A DNA stretch of 44,487 nt from Leptospira gomenensis (GCF_004770155.1 NZ_RQFA01000024.1:1-44487); one strand, 5' to 3'. Positions 24,876 to 33,418 are shown, numbered from the stretch's first letter. Translations and numbers: made by a program. The notes: generated by a model not told the origin, from the letters alone.

Positions 24876-27212
24876 TTAAGCGGCGACTTCCGTCACCTTA
24901 CCGTCTTTCACGAAGAAGATTCGATCCGCGATCTCTTGGATCTCCTTCTTATGAGAGATGAAAATCACCTGTTCGAAACGACCTTCCGTCAATGCTCGAT
25001 CGAGCATCTTTTGGTAGAAATGAGCGTTCTCCGAAGTGAGTCCTCCGTCCGATTCGTCACGGATCAGAGTGCGGATATCCGCGTTCGTTTTGTTCCGCTT
25101 GTAGGCGGCCATACCGAGGGAGATCGCTTCTTTGATGATCGCGGCTTCCCCTCCCGATTTGTTTTCCACGAGCGTTTCGATTCCGGTTTCGTTATCGAGA
25201 ACGAGGATTGAGAAATCCTCTTTGTCTTTTCCTGAACCGGTTTCTTTGATTGTGCTGAGGCGAACCTTGAATCGACCTCCGAAGCATTCGGAAAGAATCG
25301 CGTTGATCGTTGCGGAAATTTCCGGACCAGCCGCATCGAGTTTGAGAGCTCGCGCGCCTTTCGGTGAAAGTCCTTCGCACAAGGTTTTCAGAAGTGTCAG
25401 TCGTTCGTACTTTTCAGAGATTGATTTTTGAAACTCTTCGATTCGAGCTTGAGTCTCGACTGCTTTTTCTAAACGAGATACCAATCCGCCAAGCGTTGCG
25501 ATGTGTTTTTTTTGTTCTTCGGTCTGGTCTTCAATGTTTGCTCTAATCTTAGAAAGCGCCTCTTCCTTCTCTTCGATCGTCTTCGACACTTCGCTGACGG
25601 TAGAAAGGAACTCGTTTACAGAGTAAAGCTCTGAATCGATGTTTGAGATTCGTTCGCTTACGGAATTGATCTGGCGGTCGTATTCTTTAACTCGTTCGTC
25701 TGCGACCGAAAGCTCCGGTGCCATCTTCAAAAGATCCTTGAACTTGGAGTCGTTAAGGACCGACTCAATTTCTCGAATCACAGCTCCATTTTCGGATTCT
25801 TTTTCTTTAAGCGCGATTATTCTCGGATCAATTCGGAGGAGCTCCAGCCCAGCTTGTGCAAACTTGAGCTCCGCCCTTGCTTCGAGCACAGGCGTTTCTA
25901 CGTCCGGACGATCTGCTAAACTATTTTTGAGTTTCAACTCTTCCGTTTCTAAATCGAGAATTCGTGAATGATTTGATCTCGCGTCTTTGAGCAAAGGACA
26001 TGCCTCCGGAAGATCGACGCCTTCGACAATCTTCCCTTTGCATGGGACTTCAGACAATAGAGCGGAACTTTTTCGCGCCTGTTGAAGTTCGGTTTGAACT
26101 CTCGTCAGGAGAGAATTGAAAGAAGAAACACTCGCCTTTTCGATATCCCTATTTTCCTCGAGGGAAACTATTTTTGTTTGAAGATTCTCAATTTCGGCTT
26201 TATACGCTCTCGCTTCTTCATCTATGACTGCGTTCACCGAAAAAAATTGGTCTTGAAGCTGATTTAGGATCTTCTTGTGTAGCAGGATTTTTTTTCCAAA
26301 CTGCTCATTTTCCTCGACGGCTTGGAGAATCTCCGCCTTACGATCCAAGACAAGAACCTGATTGTTATCTCGGCGCGTAGTTAAATTCTTGAGTGCTTCA
26401 ATCTCCGTGTAGTATTCTTTTTCCAATCGATCTTTCTTATCCAGATACTCTCTTGTTTCCAGAGCGTTTGCTTTCAAATCGGCGAGACTCTGTACTGCTT
26501 CCGATTCGGCCTTCCGAAAAAGCGCAAGCCCGGATTCAATAGTTTCTATCGTCTGTTTTGTAGAATCGATCTGAGTTCTTAGAAGGACAGGCTCTTCCTT
26601 CCCATCCGAAAGATTTTTGAGAACCAGAATGTCCCCGCTTACCTCTGTCTCGATCGATTTCCGAAGCGTGTCGAATTCTTCAAATTCTTCGTCGAACTTC
26701 CAAAGATCAAGCAGGTCGTCGATCAATGCTCTCGCGCTTTTTTGATCAAGTCCGACAACATGACCTTTCCCGTTTTGTGCGTGGTAAACCGCGGAAAGAA
26801 AGACGCTCTCGTTCAGGTTCGTAAGTTGGAAAAACTTCTCTCCGAACTCCTTGATCTTTCCTTCAGTGACGGCCTTCCCGTTCCAATAGAGGTAAGGCTT
26901 TTGAGTTTTCGCGTTCGGATCGATCAGACGTTTCACGAGACAGATATCGTTTCCGAATTCTGCTTCGACTTCGATGAATGAATCTTTCTTCGTGAAACAT
27001 TCATAAATCGCACCTTCGTCTCTTCCGGAGCGGGACTTCCGATTCGGAGCCGTTCCAAACCACGCCATCGAAATCAAGTCGAGGAGAGTGGATTTCCCCG
27101 CCCCGTTTGTTCCAGTGATAGCAATTTTTTTCCCGGAAACGCCAGGAACGTTCCACGTCATTTCTTCCGGAAAAGGGATAGATCCTTTAGAGGAAATACG
27201 AATCAGTTTCAT
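24876..27212 (-). CDS. SbcC/Rad50-like ATPase
   Basis: 778 residues. Walker A GTNGAGKST at 34-42, long coiled coils at about 170-380 and 410-640, signature SGGEAAI at 686-692, Walker B IRDES at 717-721 and switch His754 in FISHKKE. The apex has Cys391 and Cys405 (PCKG and ACPLL), not the classic CxxC zinc hook, a variant I recall in phage members. It pairs with the SbcD-like nuclease, to which it is fused by ATGA overlap, to form a DNA end-processing complex, as gp46/47 in T4 and D13/D12 in T5. Confidence 0.88.
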   Translation of the reverse strand: MKLIRISSKGSIPFPEEMTWNVPGVSGKKIAITGTNGAGKSTLLDLISMAWFGTAPNRKSRSGRDEGAIYECFTKKDSFIEVEAEFGNDICLVKRLIDPNAKTQKPYLYWNGKAVTEGKIKEFGEKFFQLTNLNESVFLSAVYHAQNGKGHVVGLDQKSARALIDDLLDLWKFDEEFEEFDTLRKSIETEVSGDILVLKNLSDGKEEPVLLRTQIDSTKQTIETIESGLALFRKAESEAVQSLADLKANALETREYLDKKDRLEKEYYTEIEALKNLTTRRDNNQVLVLDRKAEILQAVEENEQFGKKILLHKKILNQLQDQFFSVNAVIDEEARAYKAEIENLQTKIVSLEENRDIEKASVSSFNSLLTRVQTELQQARKSSALLSEVPCKGKIVEGVDLPEACPLLKDARSNHSRILDLETEELKLKNSLADRPDVETPVLEARAELKFAQAGLELLRIDPRIIALKEKESENGAVIREIESVLNDSKFKDLLKMAPELSVADERVKEYDRQINSVSERISNIDSELYSVNEFLSTVSEVSKTIEEKEEALSKIRANIEDQTEEQKKHIATLGGLVSRLEKAVETQARIEEFQKSISEKYERLTLLKTLCEGLSPKGARALKLDAAGPEISATINAILSECFGGRFKVRLSTIKETGSGKDKEDFSILVLDNETGIETLVENKSGGEAAIIKEAISLGMAAYKRNKTNADIRTLIRDESDGGLTSENAHFYQKMLDRALTEGRFEQVIFISHKKEIQEIADRIFFVKDGKVTEVAA

Positions 27213-28372
27213 GCTGCGGCCTCCTCTGAATTTTCGATCGCGGAGTTCTGTTTTACTTTTCGGTATTCGCGGATATGGACTTCGATTTCTTCCGGAGTTT
27301 TTCCTTTTGCTTCGAGCCAGACTCGGAGGGAATCCTCGATCGTGATCGCTGACCCCATCGCTTCCGATCGGACGGCGGTAGTCGTCTGGATTGTTTTTTC
27401 GATCTTGATCTCCTCGGAATTTCTGAACCTCGCCGCAAGGTCTTTCGGGACTGTGTGAACGAGGCTTTCCGGAACATCGAAGCGAAGCCGGAGCTTGGAC
27501 TCGGAAGCGAAGGAAGTCGGATCGATCTCGAGCTGTGTGCTTTTATCGATGAGCTTTTCCCCGTTCCATTCAGCGTTTACGGTGATCATCGGAACCGGGT
27601 TCAGGGAATGGAAGACCGGTTCAGGAAACCAGTGCCCTTCGGAGTCCATTTCCCAAATCAGAACGCCTTTGTCGTCTTCCGCTTCTCCCCAGGTCTGGCG
27701 TGTGATTGATCCGGAATACCAAACCTTTCCTCCTACGTTCTGCGGCTTATGGTAGTGGCCACCGACAACCGGACAGTCAAGTGATTCGAGAACGGGTAAA
27801 GGGAGGTGAATTCCGTTTTGGCGCGGAATCCGATCGTTATCAAGTTTCGCTCCAGAGACAGTTCCGTGGAAAAGGACCAGCCTCGGGCCGTCGTGTTGCC
27901 GAAGGTTTTGGAAAGCGTTTTCCAAAAGATCGGTGAACAATTCCGTTCCGGAAGAATTCATTTCTTCTACCGAACCGGATTTCAGAGCGAGCGCACCTGC
28001 GGAGAAATGTGGGATCGCGTAGACCATCAGACTTTTTTCCACTCCGGATGGAGGATCCACAAAACCAGGTTTTTCAAACTCCCAATGGTAGATCAAAGGA
28101 ACCGCTTGATCGAAAACTTTGAGATCGTTCGCCTTATCGTGATTTCCACGAAGGACGATCGTCATGATTCCGTCCATGTGAAGGCGGTGAAGAAAATCTT
28201 TGAAAACGAGTCTGTCTTCAGGAGAGGAGACGTCTTCGTAGACATCTCCGTTCACACAAACGAGTCGAACATTTTGCGCGATGAAAAGATCCGCCGCTTT
28301 GAAAAGAGCTCTCGCTTCCTCGGTGTCCCATCCACCTTTGAGGTGGATGTCTGCGATGTGTCCGACTTTCAT
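27209..28372 (-). CDS. SbcD/Mre11-like nuclease
   Basis: 387 residues starting MKVGHIADIHLKGG. Start 28372 overlaps the upstream stop by ATGA; the longer frame to 28441 is not needed. Phosphoesterase motifs in order: D8-x-H10, GD at 42-43, GNHD at 76-79, then FHGTVSG and GGHYHK with the later metal His residues. It is the nuclease partner of the SbcC-like ATPase and would resect DNA ends for annealing recombination or replication restart. Confidence 0.88.
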   Translation of the reverse strand: MKVGHIADIHLKGGWDTEEARALFKAADLFIAQNVRLVCVNGDVYEDVSSPEDRLVFKDFLHRLHMDGIMTIVLRGNHDKANDLKVFDQAVPLIYHWEFEKPGFVDPPSGVEKSLMVYAIPHFSAGALALKSGSVEEMNSSGTELFTDLLENAFQNLRQHDGPRLVLFHGTVSGAKLDNDRIPRQNGIHLPLPVLESLDCPVVGGHYHKPQNVGGKVWYSGSITRQTWGEAEDDKGVLIWEMDSEGHWFPEPVFHSLNPVPMITVNAEWNGEKLIDKSTQLEIDPTSFASESKLRLRFDVPESLVHTVPKDLAARFRNSEEIKIEKTIQTTTAVRSEAMGSAITIEDSLRVWLEAKGKTPEEIEVHIREYRKVKQNSAIENSEEAAA

Positions 28373-29280
28373 AACTGAGCACCTCCCGCAGGTTTCAATT
28401 CCTGGTGACGCTGGTTTGCGATCGCGCGGATCGCGTTCCACGTAAAGGCATCGAATTCGGAGGAGTTCAGAGGCTCCATGATCTTCTTTATGTCTTCCCG
28501 AGACTTTGCCTCTTGAAGTTTTTTACCGATCTCTTCTCCTCGCTTTCTTGCTTCCATCGGATCGAACACCGGTGGTGGAGTGAATTCGGTGTCGGTATCG
28601 AAAAGCAAAGTTTCGGCGGCAACCGCGGACCCTTGAATTTCCTTGAGTCTATTTTTTCCGAACTCGGAATCCGGATCGAAAACAGACTTCACGCAAACCC
28701 ACATTTTCTGCGCTTGGTCGCGAGGCATTGCGGTTGGAATGTTCAAGAGTTCCTTGATCGCATTTCGTTTTACTTTTCTTTCGAGACTCTCGGAAAGATG
28801 GACTTGGAGTTTACCGGTAGAAGTGTATAGCGGAAGTTTCTTCGTAACGACAGAAGTTTCCACGACTGTTCCATCCGGAAGATTCATTGACGCAACCCAC
28901 GCCGCTTCCAAGTGAGGAACACTTCCGACCTTTACTTCGCGGTCCTCGCGAACCTTACGAAGTTTAATTCCCATAGCCTGCCCGATGTTGATAACTTTCT
29001 CAGAACGAAGCATCACATGACCCGGCTTTAAGCGCACCTCTTCGGCGTTGGTCTCATCCCAAAGATCCAAGGCGGTAACTGTGACGAACTGCGGTAGGAG
29101 AGTTACTCCTTCCGGAAGTCTATTCATAAGGAATTGACTGAACCCTATCATGTTGAATTTATCTGGAGGGAATGCTCTTTGTAACTCCTCCAATTTTTTT
29201 AAAGGATCATTCACATACGCTTGAGGATTGATCTCTCCATTAGGGAGAATGAGTTGGTTCTCGTTTACGGTCGCGCTCAT
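28369..29280 (-). CDS. Candidate single-strand annealing protein
   Basis: 303 residues directly upstream of the SbcD/SbcC pair, the place of a RecT/Bet/Erf-like protein. The middle has a basic helix ESLERKVKRNAIKELLNIP that resembles the AxxxAxRNAxR helix seen in several annealing protein families, after strands LPLYTSTGKLQVHL. The N-terminal 40 residues and C-terminal helices are variable-looking. No family is certain from sequence alone; it could be another early DNA-binding protein. Confidence 0.5.
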   Translation of the reverse strand: MSATVNENQLILPNGEINPQAYVNDPLKKLEELQRAFPPDKFNMIGFSQFLMNRLPEGVTLLPQFVTVTALDLWDETNAEEVRLKPGHVMLRSEKVINIGQAMGIKLRKVREDREVKVGSVPHLEAAWVASMNLPDGTVVETSVVTKKLPLYTSTGKLQVHLSESLERKVKRNAIKELLNIPTAMPRDQAQKMWVCVKSVFDPDSEFGKNRLKEIQGSAVAAETLLFDTDTEFTPPPVFDPMEARKRGEEIGKKLQEAKSREDIKKIMEPLNSSEFDAFTWNAIRAIANQRHQELKPAGGAQL

Positions 29281-29591
29281 GCTATTACCTTTATCCCGTA
29301 AGATTTTTTAATATCCGCCACAATCCGATCCGTTTTGTTTTCGATCTCGATCAGAGCCTTGTCGCGTTCTTTGATTTTATTTTCGAGATACTTCACCCTT
29401 CTCCGACACTTCTTGTAAGCGACACGAATCCTTAATCTCGATTCCTGAATACTCCGCTTTCTCTTCTCTTCGAAGAGCCAGTCGCAAACTTGTCGAACAT
29501 CCTGATGAAGCAGTTCCAATCCTTCGACAGGCGCTTCCACCTTTATGATAGATTTCAAACCTTGCATTTGAAGATCAGCATCCATAATCAT
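29277..29591 (-). CDS. Coiled-coil early protein
   Basis: 104 residues, second half a charged coiled coil (YLENKIKERDKALIEIENKTD). ATGA overlaps with both neighbours. Not recognised; perhaps an accessory of the recombination module. Confidence 0.5.
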   Translation of the reverse strand: MIMDADLQMQGLKSIIKVEAPVEGLELLHQDVRQVCDWLFEEKRKRSIQESRLRIRVAYKKCRRRVKYLENKIKERDKALIEIENKTDRIVADIKKSYGIKVIA

Positions 29592-29785
29592 GCGGCCTCC
29601 GTTCCTTCCGGAAGGACTTGTTCGTTCTTAAACATTGCCTCTTCGAGTTCGTCTGCGAGTCCTTCCGTTCTGAGAATCATGAGTTTTTCCTCTTCGGAAG
29701 GAGTGTAATCGTTTCTAAGCGCGAAGGCTTGAAACGCCAAGTGGGCTCTCATGCCCAGCGATGCGACTGTCGTGTTACGATTCAT
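29588..29785 (-). CDS. Small early protein
   Basis: 65 residues, MNRNTTVASLGMRAHLAF, acidic C-terminus (EELEEA region, then PEGTEAA). Preceded by GGAGAG and a leader with a hairpin region at 29828-29896. Unknown. Confidence 0.5.
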   Translation of the reverse strand: MNRNTTVASLGMRAHLAFQAFALRNDYTPSEEEKLMILRTEGLADELEEAMFKNEQVLPEGTEAA

Positions 29786-29827
29786 CGTTTACTCTCCATT
29801 CAAAAATTTGATTGACTGTGGTGGGAA

Positions 29828-29870
29828 TTTCGATAAACAGAGAGTTGCTACATTCTTTTGTTTATCGAAA
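29828..29870. repeat. 12-bp inverted repeat in the early leader
   Basis: TTTCGATAAACA at 29828-29839 and its exact complement TGTTTATCGAAA at 29859-29870. It lies in the 140-base gap between the Cro-like gene and the next early gene. It may be an operator or part of an RNA structure. Confidence 0.55.
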
Positions 29871-29872
29871 GG

Positions 29873-29896
29873 GCCGCCCGCCAAGGCGGCTTTTTT
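29873..29896 (+). terminator. Plus-strand intrinsic terminator with no plus-strand gene upstream
   Basis: GCCGCC (29873-29878), six-base loop, GGCGGC (29885-29890), then TTTTTT. It acts only for plus-strand RNA, but every gene nearby on the left is on the minus strand. A short plus-strand RNA starting near 29840 (TTGACT lies at 29812-29817, weak -10) would end here. Confidence 0.6.
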
Positions 29897-29925
29897 ATTC
29901 CCGAAATTCTATTCGCTTCTTTCTT

Positions 29926-30171
29926 TCAGGATGCTGCCGACTCTTTAAGCCAGCGCGGAACCCTTTCTTTTCTTTTGTCAAAAGGGGTTAGGTCATGATC
30001 GATACCGAGCATCGTAAGATCGCTGATCACTTCTTGATTCCCAGCTTGGCGATAAATTGTCTTTCGGTAGGTGAGTTCGCTCACTCCGATCGACTCTGCT
30101 CGGCCGTGGATCGTTTCTTCCAATTCATGCAGGAGATACACAATTCTACGCCCGTTCGCTTTATCGGACAT
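29926..30171 (-). CDS. Cro-like first gene of the leftward operon
   Basis: 81 residues, MSDKANGRRIVYLLHELEE. It has a HTH-like stretch (IGVSELTYRKTIYR). It is divergent from the XRE repressor and is first behind the operator promoter at 30262-30290, so a Cro-type role is likely by position. Start 30171 gives the tidy protein but has no good ribosome site; in-frame codons further up reach 30330. The start lies in a small palindrome, GACATAATGTC (30167-30177). Confidence 0.5.
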   Translation of the reverse strand: MSDKANGRRIVYLLHELEETIHGRAESIGVSELTYRKTIYRQAGNQEVISDLTMLGIDHDLTPFDKRKERVPRWLKESAAS

Positions 30172-30213
30172 AATGTCTGTAGTACTTTTTCCTTGCATTT
30201 GTGGCCTATTCCC

Positions 30214-30231
30214 TGTTTCGTGTTTCGTGTT
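30214..30231. repeat. Tandem heptad TGTTTCG (2.5 copies)
   Basis: TGTTTCG at 30214-30220 and 30221-30227, then TGTT. It is inside the leader of the leftward early transcript, between promoter and Cro-like gene. Possibly an additional regulator site; small enough to be chance. Confidence 0.4.
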
Positions 30232-30258
30232 CCCCGAATACTTACGGGTCAGATAGGA

Positions 30259-30708
30259 ATGACCGTAGTATTCATTGAATACTTTGTCAAGAAAAAATAC
30301 CCATTGAATACCGAAAATTTCGAAAAACAAAAAGACCGTTTCCGGAAAATCGTAGAATTCAGCGGACTAAATAATACGGAATTTGGAAGGAAAGTCGGGA
30401 TTTCGAAACAACAAGTTTCAAACATACTTGCAGGATCGCGGGATATTTCTGACTTGCTTGCCGTAACGATGGAACTTGTGTGGGGATTCAGGAAGGAATG
30501 GTCGCAATACGGCATCGGTCCGGAAATGCGGACCGATCAATTTAAAGAGGAATTGCAGAATCGCATCGGTGAGATCGATCAACTTCTTTTTAATCTTAAC
30601 CGCGATCCAGAAGCCAAAGCTATGCTGTGCGATTATTTTATGCTAAATCCAGAACGACAATCTTTAGTGAAGGCGCTCGTGAGAAATTTTAAAAATGAAA
30701 TTTCTTAA
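30259..30708 (+). CDS. XRE-type phage repressor (CI-like)
   Basis: 149 residues from ATG 30259; the TTG at 30304 (giving MNTENFEKQKD) fits the family start better and would leave the operator outside the gene. HTH at LNNTEFGRKVGISKQQVSNILAGSRDIS, an XRE domain with the classic SKQQVSNILAG recognition helix. The C-terminal half is helical and may dimerise. It is divergent from the Cro-like gene across the palindrome at 30268-30282, so it most likely holds the early promoter off. No peptidase domain is visible, so induction is not by self-cleavage of the LexA type. Confidence 0.7.
   Translation: MTVVFIEYFVKKKYPLNTENFEKQKDRFRKIVEFSGLNNTEFGRKVGISKQQVSNILAGSRDISDLLAVTMELVWGFRKEWSQYGIGPEMRTDQFKEELQNRIGEIDQLLFNLNRDPEAKAMLCDYFMLNPERQSLVKALVRNFKNEIS
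30262..30290 (-). promoter_or_regulatory. Leftward early promoter
   Basis: Minus strand: TTGACA at 30290-30285, 17-base spacer, TACGGT at 30267-30262. The -35 is perfect and the -10 weak, as expected of a tightly controlled promoter. The spacer is filled by the palindrome at 30268-30282. Confidence 0.6.
30268..30282. promoter_or_regulatory. Repressor operator (15-bp palindrome)
   Basis: GTATTCATTGAATAC, perfect seven-base arms about a central T. It lies exactly between the -35 and -10 of the early promoter. A second ATTGAATAC half-site occurs at 30303-30311, 29 bp away, in the same orientation. Confidence 0.65.
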
Positions 30709-31205
30709 AAATCTTGCGAAGGTGCGATTGTCACCTGCCCTTTTACTGATCGTATGATTTCCGCACGTATCGGTTCCAGGCATTCTTTATCGATTGAATC
30801 AGTATCCTCTTTATCGAGAGGTTCTTGGAACGCACCTTTTCTTCCATAAGGATCAAACAATCCGAGAACGATATCGTCAAAAATAATACGTGCTTTTTGA
30901 TCTTTCGCTGTGAAATCTATATTGAAATCAACCCATACTTGATTCATAGGATATTTCCAACGTTTATAAGAGTTGCATTTTATTTGAGCTAACGAAACAA
31001 TCCGGCCTTGCGATTCATCGCGAACTTGAATCGCAAGGTTTCCGTTATTCAAACTTTTAGCCAAGTAGATCAATGCCCTTTGATAAGCATCTCCTTTCTT
31101 TACTCCAGTCTCAAAGATAGTAGAAATGCTCCTCTCCTCCCTTGGAGCAAGACTCACGCAATTCGTAAAAATAAACAACCCTGATAACAGTATTAGTAAT
31201 TTCAT
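30705..31205 (-). CDS. Lipoprotein (DUF4468-like)
   Basis: 166 residues. N-terminal signal MKLLILLSGLFIFTNC: hydrophobic core then Cys16, a loose spirochaete-type lipobox. The mature part has a GDAYQRALIYLAKSLNNGNLAIQV region like DUF4468 (TBP-like fold) proteins. It is convergent with the repressor, their stops overlapping by a few bases. A surface protein carried by a prophage could alter the host cell envelope. Function unknown. Confidence 0.65.
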   Translation of the reverse strand: MKLLILLSGLFIFTNCVSLAPREERSISTIFETGVKKGDAYQRALIYLAKSLNNGNLAIQVRDESQGRIVSLAQIKCNSYKRWKYPMNQVWVDFNIDFTAKDQKARIIFDDIVLGLFDPYGRKGAFQEPLDKEDTDSIDKECLEPIRAEIIRSVKGQVTIAPSQDF

Positions 31206-31217
31206 AATTTCATCCTT

Positions 31218-32126
31218 CTATTTTATTCTATGTTTAAATTTCTCAGATAGCGCCTCGGCTCTGGTCTGCATACTCAAGCGATATGACTCTCGAAGATAGT
31301 AATCCTCGAACAATATACCCGCAGTAACAGCCAGCTTGCTTTCTGCGATCCTCATGGAATATCCGGAAGGATCAAGCAACGCATAAAGACCTAACATGAT
31401 CCGTGAGGAATATCTCGAAAGCAACGGCGTGGGCATGCCTTCCAAAATTTTCTCGCGTATCTCGAACGTGTCGTAATGCAAAACTGCGGTCGCCCAGAAT
31501 AATGAAAAAGGTATGAATCCAAAGATACTCTTGGAAGCCCAAAATAACCCGAGCATAGGCAGCGCCCAAACGCATGTAATTGTAAACGCTAAAGCGGATA
31601 CCGTTCCGATCGCCAACAGGAACGCTCGAATTCTTAAATCTCCGTCGAAACGAAAGAGAGCTCGCATGAGTAAATAACAAGAGTAAGAAATGTAAATCAG
31701 TTCATACGTTATGATTAAGTGATAATTTGCATTAGGCTGGTAGGTGAATCTATCCGGATCCTTTATCTCAACCGCATTACAAAGGAATACTGATCCTACC
31801 ATATAAATCAAAATCAATGAATGCAAATGAATTGAGATGTTCCGAAAGAGGAAGTGGTTTCCGACTCCGAATATCGCCTGGACTACCTGGAAAAGAATGT
31901 GTGGGACGAAGAGGATCGGAATCAACGTCCAGTTCAGTGCAAGTTCTCTAAGGGAATCAGGAAGTAAAATTCGGAGACCATGGCAAAGCATCCAAAGGGA
32001 AAGCGCCACACAAAGCCAAAAGAATTTTTTCTGAGCAACGCGTCCGGATCCGGCGTTCCGAACATACAATCCCAAAAAAAATAAAAAGAATCCAATAACT
32101 ACGTTAAAGATGTTTGTCGCGTGCAT
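31218..32126 (-). CDS. Multi-spanning membrane protein (7TM sensor-like)
   Basis: 302 residues with about seven hydrophobic helices between residues 5 and 225 (for example IFNVVIGFFLFFLGLYV and LILIYMVGSVFLCNAV), followed by a soluble C-terminal segment. This is the layout of the N-terminal 7TM region of histidine kinases, but no kinase domain follows. It is 13 bases upstream of the lipoprotein and 30 bases downstream of the acyltransferase-like gene, so the three look like one cargo unit. Possibly a sensor, or an adaptor for the acyltransferase product; that is speculation. Confidence 0.65.
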   Translation of the reverse strand: MHATNIFNVVIGFFLFFLGLYVRNAGSGRVAQKKFFWLCVALSLWMLCHGLRILLPDSLRELALNWTLIPILFVPHILFQVVQAIFGVGNHFLFRNISIHLHSLILIYMVGSVFLCNAVEIKDPDRFTYQPNANYHLIITYELIYISYSCYLLMRALFRFDGDLRIRAFLLAIGTVSALAFTITCVWALPMLGLFWASKSIFGFIPFSLFWATAVLHYDTFEIREKILEGMPTPLLSRYSSRIMLGLYALLDPSGYSMRIAESKLAVTAGILFEDYYLRESYRLSMQTRAEALSEKFKHRIK

Positions 32127-32156
32127 GTAAAATGTATACTCAAATACCGCATTTTA

Positions 32157-32783
32157 CTACAATTTTGAGGCAATTTTTTGTAAAGAATCTTTCCTTAACT
32201 CGATCACGTTAAATTTTGAAAGTTCGCCTTTCAAATTAAAGCCCGGAAAATAGCAGTAAGCCGGGTATCGATCCGATATCTCAGCACCTTCTCGAAGATA
32301 CAAATTTTCTATTCCTGAAAGTTCGGGATTATACATTCCGTACACGATATAATATCCCTTATCCGCACAGAACTTCGCCACTGTTCGGAATGTTTTTTTC
32401 GCTGCGAGAACTCCTTCTCTACTGGACTTAAATGCAACCGCATTCCAATCGGCAACGTTTTCTTCTAAAACTGCATAATGAAGGAATGGATTCTTTATTC
32501 CGTAGATAACCGCCTTTTCGAGCGGAATGATATTATCCGGAGTCTTTTCAACGATCCGCATCGCAGCAAGAAGTTCCCCTCGGACTTCGACCCAAAACCA
32601 TGTAGACCATGGGTCGTAATTCTGATTCTTCCATGGGGTCTCGGAGTATCCTGCATCCGAATAGACCGATGATACGAAAGACTTAATTCTATGTAGCAAC
32701 TCTTCCGACATCGACTTACAGTCCATGATCGAGACGTCCATGGACTTTGCGACCGGCCTTTGAAGTGTTAAATCAAGAGACAT
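32157..32783 (-). CDS. GNAT-fold acyltransferase (FeeM/LuxI-like)
   Basis: 208 residues. Features resemble N-acyl amino acid synthases and autoinducer synthases: a WFWVEVRGELLAAMRIVEK strand pair, an IPLEKAV turn, then the acyl-CoA or acyl-ACP site region with VAKFCADKGYYIVYG. The N-terminus MSLDL has no ribosome site, and a palindrome (32779-32797) covers the start. Product unknown: possibly a small acylated molecule. With the membrane protein it could form a signalling or envelope-modifying cassette. Confidence 0.55.
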   Translation of the reverse strand: MSLDLTLQRPVAKSMDVSIMDCKSMSEELLHRIKSFVSSVYSDAGYSETPWKNQNYDPWSTWFWVEVRGELLAAMRIVEKTPDNIIPLEKAVIYGIKNPFLHYAVLEENVADWNAVAFKSSREGVLAAKKTFRTVAKFCADKGYYIVYGMYNPELSGIENLYLREGAEISDRYPAYCYFPGFNLKGELSKFNVIELRKDSLQKIASKL

Positions 32784-32797
32784 AATTTAATTATGTC
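32779..32797. promoter_or_regulatory. Palindrome over the acyltransferase start
   Basis: GACATAATTTAATTATGTC, nine-base arms around one central base. On the minus strand it includes the start codon of the gene. A CATAAT -10-like box inside it could be part of a promoter (TTGAAG about 19 bases upstream). Confidence 0.45.
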
Positions 32798-32914
32798 GCA
32801 CAGAAGGTTCGAAACTTCAATTAGAATATTATGGAAAGCGGATCTTTATTTGTGGGCGTGGAGATTTGCGAGGTGCTTGTTTGGTTTGAGATTGGCTGGA
32901 AATAAATTTACCAA

Positions 32915-33418
32915 TTACATTTTGCTAATGTGAGGAGGAAGTTCGTCAGTTTGATCAATAGCAATCTCCTCCGTCCTTTCAGCTTTTTTCGAGATTACGA
33001 CTCCGGTTACAAATACACCAACCAATCCAGCAAGGGCGCTGATAATTACTGCAAATCCGGCCGCCGACTCTGGATTTATTATACTAATCGCAGTCCCCGA
33101 AAGAATTGCCAAAGCACAGATTCCACCTCCTAACCATAGACCCGTCTTTTGGTGGGAAAAAGACTTATCAATAATCTTATCTTCGGAACGGAACCTATGG
33201 TCAGTTTGTTTCTCAAGGATCTTCATCGTCCGTTCGGTGAAACCAGGAAGAATGTTCTCATACTTAGCCAACATTTCTGGAGGCGGAAATGGGCCTTGAT
33301 AGCTGGCAGAAATAACTTGTCGAGTTTGTATTTTTTGGAGATGCGGATTTCCTAAATCTACATTTATAAACTTATTCCTTTCAGGTTGTTTTGCTTCTTC
33401 CTTTTGCTGATCACTCAT
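32915..33418 (-). CDS. DUF2335 membrane protein
   Basis: 167 residues. Hallmark segment PPPEMLAKYENILPGFTERTMK, followed by KQTDHR and two transmembrane helices (GLWLGGGICALAILSGTAI and AAGFAVIISALAGLVGVFVTG). This is the DUF2335 pattern of small predicted membrane proteins often carried on mobile elements. Function not established. It overlaps the small gene upstream by 8 bases. Confidence 0.75.
   Translation of the reverse strand: MSDQQKEEAKQPERNKFINVDLGNPHLQKIQTRQVISASYQGPFPPPEMLAKYENILPGFTERTMKILEKQTDHRFRSEDKIIDKSFSHQKTGLWLGGGICALAILSGTAISIINPESAAGFAVIISALAGLVGVFVTGVVISKKAERTEEIAIDQTDELPPHISKM

Noticed and set aside
29995..30258. Long 5' extension of the repressor
   Set aside because: Overlaps the Cro-like gene in reverse, and the extension has no domain; the HTH lies right after the later starts.
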